Shown in pieces: positions 21,683 through 32,593 of a stretch of DNA of 64,000 nucleotides (position 1 is its first letter; the number at the start of each line of letters is the position of its first letter). Below the pieces are notes generated by a model, which worked only from the letters and a program-made list of their open reading frames with translations, was not told where the DNA came from and searched no databases. Position numbers and translations under genes: made by a program. Origin of the DNA: Crambe crambe (lineage: Eukaryota; Porifera; Demospongiae; Poecilosclerida; Crambeidae); NCBI GenBank assembly GCA_963924555.1, contig OZ004595.1, positions 2,108,001-2,172,000 on the forward strand, read 5' to 3'.

Positions 21683-23165
21683 AAAGTCATCAGGCGCGTC
21701 ATCCGTAAACCGACTACTACGCATGCGTACTGTTTGTTAACTTTTAAAATTGCGCCGAATTTGGAGGGAAATAAGCCTTGCTGGTGATTGTTTCAGTCTT
21801 TGGTGTACAATTAACCTTTTCCAGTGAGCATTTTGCAAGATTCCCGCAAACCGGAGTAGTGACGTTTAAAAATTCCCACTGCCTTCTCCTGCCCCACTGG
21901 CTCCATCAGACATAATGAGATTCGGGACTTCACTGCACATCTCCTTTCAGAAGTTGGTAATAGAACCACATCTCCAGCCATTATAAGGTGAAGCCCTCCA
22001 CAATCAATCATCAAATTGTCAGAGTTGAGTATGCTTAGACATTGCCGATGGCTTCTGGGGAAGTAGGCACGAGAGAGCTTTCTTTGATGTAAGGGCTCCC
22101 TCAAACCGAAACTCCAAATTGCTACAGATCTCATGAAAATGCAAAGAAAAGATCTTATGATCAACGAATCAGAGAAGTTGAACATGGCTCTTTCAGTCCC
22201 CTCATTTTATCTTGCACTAGTGGCATGGGACGTGCTGCCGTAAACACATACAAGAGATTGGCCGCTCTTATCTCAACAAAAAGAGATGATACATACAGCA
22301 ATACCATGGGGTGGATCCAATGTCGTCTCTCATTCTCTCTGCTACGTGCAGCTATCATGTGCAAATGTAAATTGTTACTATATTTAACCATAATTTACTG
22401 CAGTATCCGGACATATGCGGACGAGCCTACCACGTGCTAAGCTATATTTTACATACCCCTTTGGCTTCCAAAACCGTGTAGTTCTGCACATGCAGTTATC
22501 CGGGAGAAAAACGGGAAATATCCAGCTCATGAATATTCATTGTCGGCATGTCGGCACTATCAGTAAAAAAAAATCTCAGAAAACAATAGAACGATCTGAT
22601 AAGCCCTTTGATTCAAGTGCTTTCGCTTTGAAGAAGCTTTGATGTTAGCTTTGAGGACTTTTTTTTTTTTTTTTTTTTTTGAAAGTACTAGCTAGACATG
22701 CATGCCTATGCTTGCCTATGTAGCCAATAGTGGCCTGGTGGCTTTAGCTGGAGAAGAAGCGGCTGAAACGGGTGACTTGTACAGCTCGAGCTGCTGGTTA
22801 GGTTGCCATGGGGATGATGGATGACGTAGAATTCGCTGGCGATTTTCCCGTGTCGATTCGTTCATGAAGACAAAGAGAGACAGCTGCCGAAGTCAAAGGG
22901 TTAGTCCGGTTTGCGGGAATCTTGCAAAAATGCTGAGTGTGCATTCTCGCGCATGCTCGTCGTTGAGCCTCGAAAAATCTCACTGGAGAAGATTAATTGT
23001 ACACCAAAGGTTAGAAGTATACTAGAACAGTCACCAGCTAGCTCTTCATGGCTTATTTGAAGTTACTTCTCTCCAAATTCGAGCGCAATTTCAAAACGCA
23101 ATTTCAAAAGTTCAAACAGTACGCATGCGTAGTAGTCGATTTTACGGATGACGCCTGACGACTGG
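21683..23165. mobile_element. Inverted-repeat element enclosing a retroelement remnant, copy 1
   Basis: Arms of about 170-180 bp face each other: GTCATCCGTAAACCGACTAC to TGTACAATTAACC on the left, and TGTACACCAAAGG to TAGTCGATTTTACGGATGAC on the right. GCAAGATTCCCGCAAACCGG also recurs inverted. A poly-T run (22662-22680) is internal. Partner near 49485-50960. Confidence 0.6.
21870..22365 (+). pseudogene. Mobile-element polyprotein C-terminus, decayed, copy 1
   Basis: Plus-strand frames, with shifts between them, read HNEIRDFTAHLLSEVGN, VIEPHLQPL, ADGFWGSRHERAFFDV, then REVEHGSFSPLILSCTSG and GWIQCRLSFSLLRAAIMC. This order (EPHLQPL, RGFWG, AFFDVR, EVEHGSFTPL, CRLSFSLLRSAI) is familiar from the C-termini of retroelement-type proteins in cnidarians and molluscs; I cannot name the clade. 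At least two frameshifts and stops make it dead. Confidence 0.55.
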
Positions 23166-23641
23166 ATTTTGCAAAATTCCCGCAAACCGGAGTGTACGGA
23201 GCATCGGAAATTGCATGCCCTCTCGCCGCTTCGCGGCTTGATGTAAACCCGCCGGCAGGTATCAAAAGCATAATAAAGGCATGAAGTGTGGATTTTAAAT
23301 CCACGAATTATTTGCCACACAGGTCAAGGTGACTTATCAGAACTAGAATGTAGCTAAGTTTATTCCTGGACAAAGTCACGATCTACCCATGGGTTCGAAT
23401 ATGAAGAATGTCATGATGGTATTCATCTAGATGGTCACGTGACATGGCACATCCCTATCAAGCCCACCCATAAAAACAAGATATACTTCAGAGTGTAGAA
23501 TAAGAAGTTGATGCAGTCATACATATAGCTAGTTAGCTTGAAATTTACAAATTCAGTCCAGCATCAATACCAAGCATGTTTCGTCCTTCCATAAAACTGC
23601 ATAAAAACAAAACCATTCTATACACTGTTTTAATAACCATA
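23166..23641. other. Spacer within the duplicated block
   Basis: At 23370-23371 the sequence jumps from a point matching 51155 to one matching 51955, so about 800 bp is missing relative to copy 2. 23370-23640 then matches the 5' part of the trichoplein-fragment unit at 51955-52230. Confidence 0.6.
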
Positions 23642-23759
23642 CACTGTAAAAATTAGTGTGCATAGCACACCAAATTGTCGCAATGTTCACACCAAAATGC
23701 ATTTTGTGTGAACATTGTGACAATTTCGGTGTGCTATGCACACTTTAGTTTTTACAGTG
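23642..23759. mobile_element. 118-bp palindromic MITE with TA duplication
   Basis: Ends CACTGTAAAAA and TTTTTACAGTG; interior is a long hairpin around GTGTGCATAGCACACC. TA flanks at 23640-23641 and 23760-23761. The duplicate block at 52228 reads ACCATACCTTAGG, the exact empty site. Tc1/mariner-type by TA target. Confidence 0.9.
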
Positions 23760-24177
23760 TACCTTAGGTTGATATCTCTCTGTGTTTAGTCTGATCTCTT
23801 CTTTTAAGTAGTTATCATAGTCCTCATCCATTTGCTTGTAGCAAGACATATTATAACTAGGGCAATGTACAACATTTGAGTCACAGCGAGCAAGCAAGCA
23901 AGTAGCTAGGCTTTTATGCTGCTATTCATTTGTGCTTCAACTCCTTAGAAGATATTGCTGTGAGTTATAATTATGTAAGTTGCAGGCAGCTGCATACATA
24001 GAATGCTGTAATGCTTACCTCAAAGCACTTAGACCTAGTGTCTACAATCTGCTTAGATAAGCCTTGTGCTTGGCTACCCACAAAGCAGAAGTCAATCTAG
24101 AGCAGGGTGCTACTATTGCACAACACCTATGTACGCCTGGGGCATTTTGGAGTGTAGACCTAGATATACAAGTGAGC

Positions 24178-25275
24178 GCAAAAAATTTCTTCTGAATAAA
24201 AAGGTTAAGTAGGGATAGCCTAAAATCTAACTGGGCTGTATAATGTACTGTAGCCTCATATGAAAACAATCCCTACATTTACATTCACTGCCTATAGCTA
24301 GCTATGGGTCGTTATAAAAGTAGGGATTGTTTTCATACATTATACAGCCCAGTTAGATTTTAGGCTATCCCTTTTTATTTAGAAGAAATTTTTTGCGCTC
24401 ACTTGTTTCTATCCTTTTTTTAGTGCTTGAAGTTGAAAGTAAGTTTGTGTAAGTAAAGAATCGAGGGTGGCAGTATTAATTGTCACTTAAACTGAGAGTA
24501 TTATAATATTTGACATGAGGCTACAGTAAACCTATCTTTTTTCTTCATACACAGTCTCTGGAAGAATTTATTTAGCTATTTAGGCTAAGTCTTGTTTATT
24601 ATTTAATATAAAATTTTACAGCAACAACAATGTAAATGGCATGTGCATGGCATGGTAAAGTGAGCTGACTACACTACAGCCAAGTACTGGCTATAATACT
24701 ACTATATATAGGATGAGCATCTGTACTGTAATTCAGTAAGGAGTGTCAGGAAGATCATCAGATAAGAATAAATAGCTAGCTAAATGATTAAACTGAAGAC
24801 CTAGCTTGATTAGGCTGCACTATAGCACTTATATATGGCCACGCCCATATGCTCATATGCTCCGCCCCCTACCGACGTGTGCTTTAAAATGGCGTAGAAA
24901 GATTAGCCGAGTGCTATCGATATCACTGATTTGTGAAGTAGCGCTTTAGTCAAAACTAATAGCAAAAGATCAGCCTCTAGGTGCTGTTCTAACAGATGGC
25001 TAAAGCAGAATTTTGATGACTATAGCCAGTAAGTCGGTACGTCGATCTTATACATTATTATAAAGAAAAAGAACAAAAGTCAATTTTAGAACTCGTTTTT
25101 TTCTTATGTTAGCGAATGAATATTTGGTTTTTGAACACATTCTCCTCTCTTCTTTGTACGTAGATGTAATAATTCACTGTAGCCTTCTGAGAACCTGTAG
25201 AGTAAGGGTAGAAGAGAAAGAAGAGTTTTAGTTTATACAGTCTTATGACCTTTGACCAGCCATCCCTACTTAGAC
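24178..25275 (-). mobile_element. Internally deleted derivative of the 37273-43061 element
   Basis: Read on the minus strand: left-end block K (25275-25055), repeat R (25045-24690), spacer, then a family 1 foldback (24406-24178). The same blocks flank the 1,021-residue gene at 37273-42140, but here K and R are joined with about 4 kb missing. The junction lies near 25050-25070 (TTTCTTTATA next to GATCGACGTACCGAC). Confidence 0.75.
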
Positions 25276-25735
25276 AGTGCTAACGCACTCTCGATAAAGA
25301 AAAAGAACAAAAGTCAATTTTAGACATTGTTTTTTTCTTATGTTAGCGTATGAATTTTTGGTTTTTGAACATTCTCCTCTCTTCTTTGTAGATGTAATAA
25401 TTCACTGTAGCCTTCTGAGAACCTGTAGAGTAAGGGTAGAAGAGAAAGAAGAGTTTTTAGTTTATACAGTCTTATGACCTTTGACCCGCCATCCCCACTT
25501 ATAGAGTGCTAGCGCACTCTCTGATATAATTTCATGAGTCATGACCTGAGAGTCAGCTCGCTCGCTGCAATGAACAATCTAGATGAAATGTAAATTTTAT
25601 GAATTGCTTTCTTTCTCTTACTCTCTGTACTTTTCTCTCTTCTATGACACTGTAGTTTTTTTGAGTCAGATAACCAAGAGAAAAGAGTTTTGAGTTCATA
25701 CAGTCTTATGACCCTACCTAACGCACTCTCTGATA
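25055..25735. repeat. Tandem copies of left-end block K
   Basis: Two good copies (25055-25283, 25290-25515) and a diverged third (about 25590-25735). Each runs from AAAGAACAAAAGTCAATTTT to CATCCCTACTTA and a terminal hairpin of the type GAGTGCTARCGCACTC followed by TGATA. The third overlaps the 3' end of the CARD-like gene. Confidence 0.75.
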
Positions 25736-28217
25736 AAGCTCACCATAGGCATCTTTGCCACAAGGTTGACTTCTTCCAGACGGATCACCAGAGGATCGTT
25801 TTGATGGGACAGGGGAGGAGCCACTGATAGATGTGGTGATTGGTGTAGTCATCATAGATTTGGTTTCTTCAGAGAATTCTTTGCCATCGATAAGGATACA
25901 TTCAATTCCATTTTCATTAGAGAATTCAATGTTTTTGATGTTCTTCCTGAGAGCTGATGCGATAAGTGTTGGGATTGTCCATGTGACTATGATGGATCCT
26001 GGTTCAATGCTTCGTATACTCATCACAAATGAAGGAAGAAAGAACTGTTGAGTAATGTTCTCTTTCAATTCTTCTAAGTCTTCAAGTGTGCATTCATCCC
26101 AGGATTTCTTCAGCTTAACAACAAATTCTTGTAAATCTTTTTCAGGCAACTTTCTACTGATTTTATCACAGTATTTGGCAAATTCGCACAAACGAGTGTT
26201 AGTTCGAAATTCTTTTAATTGCTCCAAATAATTTCTCATATCAGCTTTGAGAGTGTGACTCCCATATTTGTGAACCAGATTCTCAAGGAGTGAGTAGTTG
26301 AGGAAATTCCAGTACTGACTTAGCTTCATCCATATGTGATCTATGGTCGTGTCTTTCTCTACATCTTCTATAAGCTGCTTGACAAAATCTTTGTGCTGTT
26401 CTTGGTACTTAAACCTCAAAGAAACAAGTTTTGCTCTGAATCGCTTGACATTGGGATTACCTTCTTCTATTTCATCGAATGTTTTATCAGCAAGTTCATT
26501 GAATTTATCTTCTAAATTTCTGATTTTTTGTTTTATCATCTCATTGCAGGAACCTGCATAACAAAATGCTATTATCTCGATCAGGACACAACATTGGTAA
26601 AGGGTCATCCAAACTGTTGGTGGCATACTGTATGGCCAGAAATATTGGTTTTTGTTTAACCATAATCATTATAGCCTAGCTGGGCTAGCTTGGCAACCTC
26701 TGCTCTGCAGTACTGGTCACTATCATGGAAGGTAAGCAGCACTACGCTACTGTCTTTTGCATGCTAGTGTCTAGTTTAGCTAGCTGGGTATGCGGTATCA
26801 GGTAGCTAGGCTAATCCCCATAGCTAGTACATGTTATTAGCCAAAGTGTTTAGCTAGCTCGTTAGTTGCCATTTGGATTCGTTCGAGCTGCTGTAGCTAT
26901 AGTTAGTCAGCAAGTGTGTTAGTCAACTAAAATCACGAGCTGAGATTTGGCAAATTTGGCAGATTGCTCTCATTCAATATTGGCGGAATGTGCATGCTCA
27001 TTGACGCACGTGCAAGCTTGCTTATGCGTGCATGCATGCATGCTATATCGAGCATGCAAGCGCTCAAGCTCAATCAATCGATGGCTTTTGAATTCTCTGT
27101 TAAAAGTTATGTTTGGAGACCAATAGTTAGCGTTGTCATGTCTAGCTAGCTAGCTCAGCTCCTAGATCCTACCCAGATTCATAATGTTGATGACCTTTAC
27201 CATACCTATGTAAGAAGACTACTTTATAAGTCTTCAACCGCCAAATTAATTCTCTGCCAATATTTTTGGCCATACGATATTGGTCTAAATTGATGGTAGT
27301 ACATGGTAAAAAGCTAAGGGTTGAAGATCAACTGGTAAAGGGTCATTAAAACTGTTAGGGGCATTGAAATTGTTGGTGTAGGAACTTGGGCTTACTTGAG
27401 TTATCACTTGTTGCTGCATCACAAGTTTGCATTCTTCCAGAGGGATCAGTAGAAGATCGTGTTGAGGGGACTGGGGAGGAGCCACTGGAGAGTGGGATGG
27501 TGGGTGTGGCTATTGCAAAGGGTAAGGTTACTGGCAAACGAGCAATATTGGATGGAATAAAAGTGGAGGGTGTAGCTTCAGAAGAGTCATTTGGAGATCT
27601 AGGAGAAGGGGTGGGTGTGATCATCATAGAAGCCATTTCTTCACAGGACTCCTTTAGAGATCTCATTGGCGAAGTGGGAGAGCTAGAGGCCTTCACAGAT
27701 TGAGTAGCAACTATGTGGAAACAACACATTGTATGCATATGCATGATAAACAATGACAACAATGAAACAACAACCAATAATGATGACAATAAAATAAATA
27801 TATGTCCAAGATTATAGGTGCTCTATATCTATACTGTATTTCAGTCATTCACTCACCTGGTTGGGGCTGGGGAGCAGCTGGAGGGCAAAATTCAGGAGCA
27901 AATCCAGGATATCTTTGATACTCCATATCAAGAATTTCTATGATGTCTCTGTATCTTATGTTCTGACGCATATGATTGACCACTATGTGGTAATTGTGAG
28001 GGTTGAGTGCAACTTGATTCCTTATAGTACTCACTAGCATATGAGCCTTTTCAGCATCTGTCCGGTTTGACTTTGGGCTGTTAATTTCATCGTAACGCTC
28101 TGGTGAGATGAACCCTTGCTTAAGCAGAAACTGTGTAATATCTCTGTTAGACTCCAGAGCAATCTCCAACTGTTTTATACAGTTAATCATTGTGGAATGC
28201 TCTTTGGACTCTGCCAT
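25718..28217 (-). CDS. CARD-like death-fold protein with Ser/Pro-rich linker and helical C-terminal domain
   Basis: Exon 1 (27857-28217) encodes 120 residues with a CARD-like six-helix pattern (DITQFLLKQGFISPERYDEI, AEKAHMLVSTIRNQV). Exon 2 (27396-27710, donor GTAAGC) is Ser/Thr/Pro-rich and contains SGSSPVPSTRSSTDPSGR. Exon 3 (25718-26553) encodes helices, including YWNFLNYSLLENLVHKYG and LKADMRNYLEQLKEFRTNT, and ends with a tail echoing exon 2, SGSSPVPSKRSSGDPSGR. All joins are phase 1. If exon 2 is not spliced it ends at TAA 27357-27355, a 238-residue short form. The long form is about 502 residues. Death-fold families are expanded in sponges and act in immune or apoptotic signalling; a role here is inferred. 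The last codons lie in a transposon-end repeat. Confidence 0.65.
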
Positions 28218-28929
28218 TTTTTATGCCCCTACCATCCAAAAGTGTAAAAATAAGATGTGATGATTCATTTATAGTATAATCATAATTATGCCAACTTACA
28301 AGTCAATCTGATCTATTAGTTGAACAAATGTCAATGATCACAGATGTCTCTCAACAAGAGAGGAATTAGCTGATTATGTAGAGAAAGGGGCAGTGACCTG
28401 AGAAAATTAAGATTAAGGCTTTATGCAGACTGGAGTAGGTGGGGTTCCCACTAATGGCACTCAATAATGAGCTAGCTAGAAAGCTAACTCACCTTTGTAC
28501 ACAAACTCAATGAAAATCAAGAGATCAATCACACACTACTCAAGATACTGCTATAAAATAACTCACACTGCAAACCGTAGAACAATGAGTCTCTTGATGA
28601 TATGAGGGTATGGATGAAACTAGACTGGGAGATTTACAAGGGAGAAATAAAGCAACTACACTATCTGATCATCAGTAGGGACCACTTGCTGCTATAAGTA
28701 CCTCTTTAGATGGTGAGAAGTATGTACAGTAGCACTAGTAGCGGTGGTACAAGCCCCGCCCTCCTTGTAGAGGTTCGATGATAGGGTGATATTAGCAATA
28801 GCTAGAGCCTAATAGGATGTAGATTTTACTACAACTGTCTAGCGATTCAAATCTCGGCTTTTCAGTGGTAAATTATAAGAAGACAAGGCTTTTTTTTAAG
28901 ATCGAAAATCTGGGTGTGGTTAGCTAAAC
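28218..28929. promoter_or_regulatory. Upstream region of the CARD-like gene
   Basis: About 700 bp without a frame, ending at the CATAGATA-type element. It includes a GC-rich CCCCGCCCTCC motif (28755-28766), a possible Sp/KLF-like site on either strand. Assignment as promoter is positional only. Confidence 0.35.
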
Positions 28930-30027
28930 CATAGATATAAGAGGTTTTACGGGATTGGAAACGCCCAATGAACTGCACAACCGAGGCGCGTTGACAGATG
29001 CGCACGCGCATGCAGCATTAATTATATTAATGGCCGTGAAAGGAGATCAATATTCACTCCTTTCAAGGCAGTTAAAGTGATGTTCTGCCCCAACAGCTCA
29101 CAGAATAGTACATGTAAGCTAAGGGGAAGGTATTGAAGAAGTGAAGAGTCAGAGAGTTGAAGTTGGAGAGTCTGAGGAAGGAAGTTATTAATTATTCATA
29201 ACTTTTTTCCTTGTAATTATAACTATGAGTACCTATCATTGCTCATTATACATTAATTTTATGTGATTGATTTGAAAGAAAGGCCAGAATGACTTTTGGT
29301 ATTAAAATTCATCATTATTATAGCTAGATAATTTTGCCCCAAAGTTATCCGCCAGTTTCTGCTCAGTTCTCCCTCATCAACATTATTGCAATACTTCCAG
29401 CTTTTGGCTGTTGGATTTTGACACCATCCACCTCAAGAATTCGGCTCAGTCAGCTGTCCTGTGGACCCTATGGATATTAGGGGGGAAATATAGTAAGCTT
29501 GCCATCTCCATAGGATGACTATTGTATAGAAAACGAATGCACCAATTCCATTTACTCTTCTATCCTTTCCCTGAAATAACTAATACAGTTGCAATATTGT
29601 TAATCTATTTCTTGGGAGAGGGATTACAGTTTTAACACCACTTGCAAATGCTAGAGACAATATATGTCAGCTAATACAAAAACTAACATTACTATTCCAT
29701 GTAGCTAAAGTTTACATGCCTTTTGATCAGAAAATGGGCAACAGCAATTGATTCTATCAAGCGTGAGAGGGATTATAGTCCCATTAACCACTACAGTAGT
29801 ATTTGTAGGATTAAACTTGAAAATCTGAGCTAAAATTTATTTCATACAGTAAACCTATGCCCTAGTGTATTATAGTATCATTGGCATAAGTCTTACCTCA
29901 TGGATCTTGTCAGAACAGCAACTTTGACAAAAGTGCTATGTCATTCAGCTGTCAACGCGCCTCGGTTGTTAGTTGCTAACGAGAGCACGTGATCCGTTTC
30001 CAATCCCGTAAACCTCTTATATCTATG
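28930..30027. mobile_element. CATAGATA-type element, subtype B
   Basis: Ends CATAGATATAAGAGGTTT and complement, followed inward by ACGGGATTGGAAACG. Flanked by GCTAAAC on both sides (28923-28929, 30028-30034). 1,098 bp, no coherent frame. The subterminal GCGCGTTGACAG also recurs inverted near the right end. Confidence 0.85.
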
Positions 30028-30253
30028 GCTAAACAAACCAAGGACGCATATACGCATGCGCAGATTTATTAGTGACGTCATAATGACGTATGTATTATGA
30101 ATAACTAGGGCAATGTTCAACATTCAGTTGACAGCGAGCGAGCAAGCAAGTATTCTTCAACGATTTTCATTTGCTGTTGAGTATCTGTAGCAATGTGCAG
30201 CATTTGACAGTGAGCAATTAAAGTAGCTGATAGGCTTCAGTGCTTGATATTGC

Positions 30254-31984
30254 CATAGATACTATAAACTACGTGTACGGGATTGGAAACGGCACATTAA
30301 CCCGTTGAATCCGTGTCCGAGGGCTTGGCCTTGCTTAACTCTTTATCCGCGAGCGACGTAACGCGGGAGATTGCCGCTGCATCGAGCTAAGCTAGCTACG
30401 GGTCTCTGTGATCCTCTGAGTTACCTATGGCCACTTGCATTCCACAAGTTAAAGGTTAGCTGACAACTTATTATTGTATAAAAAAGGGAGAGAGAAAAAT
30501 GAAAAATAGGTAGCTAGGTGATATTTAAGTTAGCTAGAGGCTACTTCATATCTGCAGATAGTTGTGTGGAAGCTATAAAAGCTGGCTTGCCATAATATGA
30601 GCATGGATGCAGATTATGATACCTCCGTGGATAATTGTAAGATTTTAATTGACATGGCTACTAAGTTATATGAGCTATACCAGCAACCCAATTCCATTAT
30701 TACTGAGTTCAGTAAATGGCTTCTAGATTCTATCTCAAAAATCATTACAAAAGGTATAGAAAATTTTCAAGTATTAAGGAAAAATTATGGATTGAGTTTC
30801 ACTCACTCCGGAGTTCATCTTGATTTATTGAGAAGTGGGTGAAATTCCTCACTGATTGTGGCATAACCGTTGAGCCCCTATTTTATCAGCAACTTACTCT
30901 GAATTTATTCATCTCACTGATAGAAAAAGCATTACCTGTGACAGTTGATGATGATGTACACACCAATATAAAGGAGCTAATATACGAAGGACAGTGTGCA
31001 ATTAGGTATATTGGAGGCTACATAGTCAGATCCATTCACAAAGACTGCACAGTCAAAGAAATTTTACTTGGACTTGACGACTTACAACAGTGACGATAAC
31101 ATGGAACCATCTGAATCGGAGGAATGGATGTGTGGTGTGCCATCGATAGGGGAGGTTTAATCCACAGCTTTTATTATACCCTATGTGCCATAGAATATAG
31201 CACACGGTGCCATTTTAATATAACAGGAATAGATACTCTCCCATGCACATTAACAAGATGTTCTGAATGATTATCTCCCCTAATTCTGCCTCTTTTACAT
31301 CTCTGCAGATTCGACCCAATCATCACTAGCACTGTGAGACTGTTGCTGTCTTTTAGCATTGGAATACATACATTTCTTTGACTCATAGCTATAATTCAAT
31401 TTTAATAATAGTCATTTTCAAAAAAAGTGTAACAAATTAACTGTTTTCTCTAGGATCAAAAGCTTGTTACAGGTACATATGGTAAGCATTGCTCTACCAC
31501 TTTCAGTAGAGTGGTAGGCATTTTAGCTAATAGTAATGTAGGAAGTGTTACTACAGTTGAACTGGTTTTTTTCATCCAAATTGTTCACTCTGCTGAATGT
31601 AATAGTATTACATGACTTAAAATATGGTTAAGTACATGTAAGAAACTATTCTCCAACTAATTTTCATTGTCATTACTGTTCACTGTGAGTTCTAGGCAAG
31701 TTAATGTTACTAACATGCAAAAAAGTAGCCATTTTCACGGTAACTAGAGTTTATGAACTATTTCTGCAACTCTTTCGTGTAAAAGCTTTGCATAGTTACC
31801 TTGCTAATCCACCGCAGGAACTATTCCTCCTTTGGAGATGAACTTGGGATGCGTAGAACACGCGAAATTCGCCAAAACAGGAAACTAACTGTCTAGGAAA
31901 CCTCGGACAAGGATGAATTACATTGCCATATACGGATGCGGGGGCGGGTTTCCAATCCCGTACACGTAGTTTATAGTATCTATG
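30254..31984 (+). mobile_element. CATAGATA-type element, subtype C, with transposase remnant
   Basis: Ends CATAGATACTATAAACTACG and complement, followed inward by GTACGGGATTGGAAAC. Flanked by ATATTGC on both sides (30247-30253, 31985-31991). 1,731 bp. It contains coding remnants at 30597-31093, making it the best candidate for the family's autonomous source. Confidence 0.85.
30597..31093 (+). pseudogene. Transposase-like fragment inside the subtype C element
   Basis: Two overlapping frames (30597-30842 and 30839-31093) read as one protein after a one-step shift near 30825: first NCKILIDMATKLYELYQQ, then EKWVKFLTDCG and EGQCAIRYIGGYIVRSIHK. The last motif resembles the ALRYVAGYV box common in animal transposases. 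An upstream start exon (ATGGCCACTTGC at 30427) with a GTTAGC donor is possible. With 7-bp duplications a P-like family is one option; I cannot assign it. Confidence 0.5.
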
Positions 31985-32593
31985 ATATTGCTAAGAGTCA
32001 TGTAAGTGGTGGCAGGCAGCTGCATACATGCTTACCTCAAAGCACTTAGATAAGCCTAGTGCCTACAAGCCGCTTAGATAAGCCTCTTGTGCCTGCTGCC
32101 CAAAAGGCTGTAGAAATGTTGAGCTTGCTTTGCTGTTGTGTTATGTAGCTAAGTGGCAGGCGGCTGCATGCATAGAAAGCTAAGTACTTACCACAAAGCA
32201 CTTGGATATGTCTAGTGCCTACAATCCACTTAGATAAGCTTAGCCCTACTATCCACCATGCTATATACAAAGCGATGTAGAAATCAATCAAGCAATTGCA
32301 ACTGGAGCATGCGCATAAATGCACGCGCAGGGGCGCTACTATTGCACGCTACTATTGCACGCTACTATCATTTTCGTATTGCTACTATCGTATCGCTACT
32401 ATCATTTTCGTATTGCTACTATTGGCGCTACTATTCGCAATTGCAATTTCATATCCCGTACTATTGCACGACACGTACGTACGTACGTACGCCTGGGGCA
32501 TTTTGGAGTGTAGACCTAGATATATATATTTATTCTTACAGACCACGCCCACTAGTACATTTTCCCCATAGACGAGCCGTTGAATAAGTAATA
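31985..32593. other. Spacer with a CTACTATTGC short tandem repeat
   Basis: 32336-32425 holds degenerate units of GCTACTATTGCAC and GCTACTATCATTTTCGTATT, then four ACGT steps at 32471-32490. The segment around 32490-32520 also occurs at 24135-24175. No gene. Confidence 0.5.

Larger units (their letters stand above)
16599..23855. repeat. Segmental duplication, copy 1 (partner 44396-52325)
   Basis: Nearly identical to the partner over its whole length, from TTCTTCCCCTCCCCCCTTCC to CAAGACATATTATAA. It contains a CATAGATA-type element, a (GGA)n(GA)n microsatellite, a 3-unit tandem repeat, a GH18 gene and a retroelement remnant. Differences: copy 1 has an extra 118-bp MITE (23642) and lacks about 800 bp present at 51160-51955. 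Confidence 0.9.

Noticed and set aside
23385..23405. tRNA gene around GGGTTCGAAT
   Set aside because: The T-loop-like GTTCGAAT is not accompanied by a T-stem, anticodon arm or A box at proper spacing.
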